A stretch of 64,000 nt of DNA from positions 3,528,860-3,592,859 of the forward strand of contig CP070811.1 in NCBI GenBank assembly GCA_020343875.1, written 5' to 3'. Source of the DNA: Anaerolineales bacterium (GTDB lineage Bacteria; Chloroflexota; Anaerolineae; 4572-78; NAK82). Position 1 is the first letter of the stretch; each line of letters begins with the position of its first letter. Positions 63,176 to 64,000 of this stretch are shown piece after piece. Both the position numbers and the translations under genes were made by a program. The notes beneath the pieces were generated by a model. It was not told where the DNA came from. It saw only the letters and a list, made by a program, of their open reading frames with translations, and did no database searches.

Positions 63176-63766
63176 CTACTGCCTGCTGTATGTCCCCATT
63201 AGTTCCGCCTGTCCCAGGATGTGTCCCTCCATAGCCTCCAGCAGCTGCGCCTTGCTCACACCAGAAGCCAGACCAAGGTTCGTATCCAGGGCATAGAGCT
63301 TGAAGAAATAACGATGGGTGCCGCTGGGTGGGCAAGGGCCCCCGTAACCCAACCGCCGCCAACTGTTCTGGCCATGCCGGCTTCCATCAGCCAGATCGGC
63401 ATCCGGGGGGACCGCCTCCGGCAGAGACCGAGTTTCAACCGGCAGATTGTAGAGGACCCAGTGCACCCAGGTACCTACCGGCGCGTCGGGGTCATCACAG
63501 ATCAGGGCCAAGCTGCGCGTACCTTCAGGCGGATCACCCCACCCCAGGGCAGGTGAGATATCCTCGCCATCGCAACTATACTTGACAGGAATCGACCCCT
63601 CATGTGCAAATGCGGCGCTCGTTATCTCAAACGCCATAGCTTTACCTCCTTCTTCCGGCAAGGCACTGGGCGATGTACCCGGCCCACAGCCACTCATCCC
63701 CCAGGCCAAGGAAATTGCCCAGAGCAGCTTCAGAAGTTTCCGCGCCATAGAATTGACAGTTTCCAT
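63176..63766 (-). CDS. PEBP/YbhB-family lipoprotein
   Basis: 196 residues. Signal peptide with lipobox MSGC (Cys27), then the phosphatidylethanolamine-binding-protein fold: IPVKYSCDGEDISPALGWGDPPEGTRSLALICDDPDAP, WVHWVLYNLP and GYGGPCPPSGTHRYFFKLYALD are classic for YbhB/YbcL. The ligand pocket His and Asp appear present. ATG 63766 is chosen because GGGAGG stands 9 bases upstream. The frame stays open further upstream but without a site or signal peptide. Confidence 0.88.
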   Translation of the reverse strand: METVNSMARKLLKLLWAISLAWGMSGCGPGTSPSALPEEGGKAMAFEITSAAFAHEGSIPVKYSCDGEDISPALGWGDPPEGTRSLALICDDPDAPVGTWVHWVLYNLPVETRSLPEAVPPDADLADGSRHGQNSWRRLGYGGPCPPSGTHRYFFKLYALDTNLGLASGVSKAQLLEAMEGHILGQAELMGTYSRQ

Positions 63767-64000
63767 AACGTATTGCCTCCCCAAGACAGCATCCAAGGCA
63801 GCTGCTGCCCGCAGGCAACCTTCGTTTTCTGCAATTTCATCCACACATTGTAGCCCCGATTTACAGGTTCTACCAGAATCTCGTCGCCATGCGCGCCTTT
63901 GCCAACAAATAGGCGCCACTCTCCTGGCCTACCGTCACACAGACATGCATCCCTTGAAACATGCCCAGGGCAAGTATAACATATTTATACCCCATGTTCA

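Overview
The window reads as chromosomal DNA from a Chloroflexota-type bacterium, probably an Anaerolineae relative. This is inferred from gene content only. The pointers are a coenzyme F420 gene set with a single-domain CofE, many GAF/PAS/receiver sensor kinases, frequent GTG and TTG starts, a MurA with Asp in place of the catalytic Cys, a T-box leader, and the bacterial order rpsB-tsf-pyrH-frr-uppS-cdsA. No phage, transposase, CRISPR array, rRNA or tRNA gene was seen.

Layout. 0-4.5 kb: minus-strand genes for a Thr/Pro-stalk surface protein (cut by the window edge), a sensor kinase and an EamA transporter. 4.9-8.4 kb: an SsnA-type aminohydrolase with a consensus promoter, a CPCC-domain protein and a membrane glycosyltransferase. 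8.5-12.5 kb: F420 metabolism (npdG, cofE, nitroreductase, cofD, cofC), without FO synthase. 12.6-21.7 kb: an envelope block with a G5/beta-propeller lipoprotein, two kinases with degenerate receiver domains, a glycosidase-fold/O-antigen-ligase fusion and a UDP-glucuronate decarboxylase-like enzyme. 21.9-34.3 kb: a PAP-phosphatase-like enzyme, a two-component pair, a lipid kinase, a Ca2+/H+ exchanger, SecG, a solute-binding protein, a DivIC-like protein, a Ser/Thr kinase, an S-adenosylmethionine hydrolase, a coiled-coil protein and MurA.

34.3-39.4 kb holds a promoter-to-terminator RNA of about 95 nt with riboswitch-like folding, a decayed two-component pair, a receiver-SARP regulator, a DUF3307 membrane protein and a hybrid kinase. 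39.5-42.2 kb: a T-box leader, a 4-hydroxy-2-oxoglutarate-aldolase-like gene and serS. 42.4-46.6 kb: a regulatory region with a CRP/FNR-type palindrome at -42, a PocR-domain regulator and a 1028-residue FAD/Fe-S/CCG oxidoreductase with a Met-rich tail. 46.7-52.9 kb: a low-molecular-weight phosphatase, then minus-strand rnz, rtcA, a HAD phosphatase, a thioesterase, dcd and a GPH sugar symporter. 53-58.6 kb: rpsB to cdsA, followed by a nitroreductase frame broken by an amber codon. 58.7-63.8 kb: minus-strand membrane protein, NarL-type kinase, SdrD-B-like lipoprotein, HELAH metallopeptidase and PEBP lipoprotein.

The strongest leads are RNA and regulatory: the T-box, the pseudoknot-like RNA at 34355-34449, the CRP-like class II site at 42463-42478, a structured element present twice (997-1058 and 29874-29935), and a direct-repeat-bounded element upstream of rnz. 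Protein oddities are the glycosidase-like/ligase fusion lacking its nucleophile, the kinases with Asn in place of the receiver Asp, MurA Asp117, and the two stop-interrupted genes.
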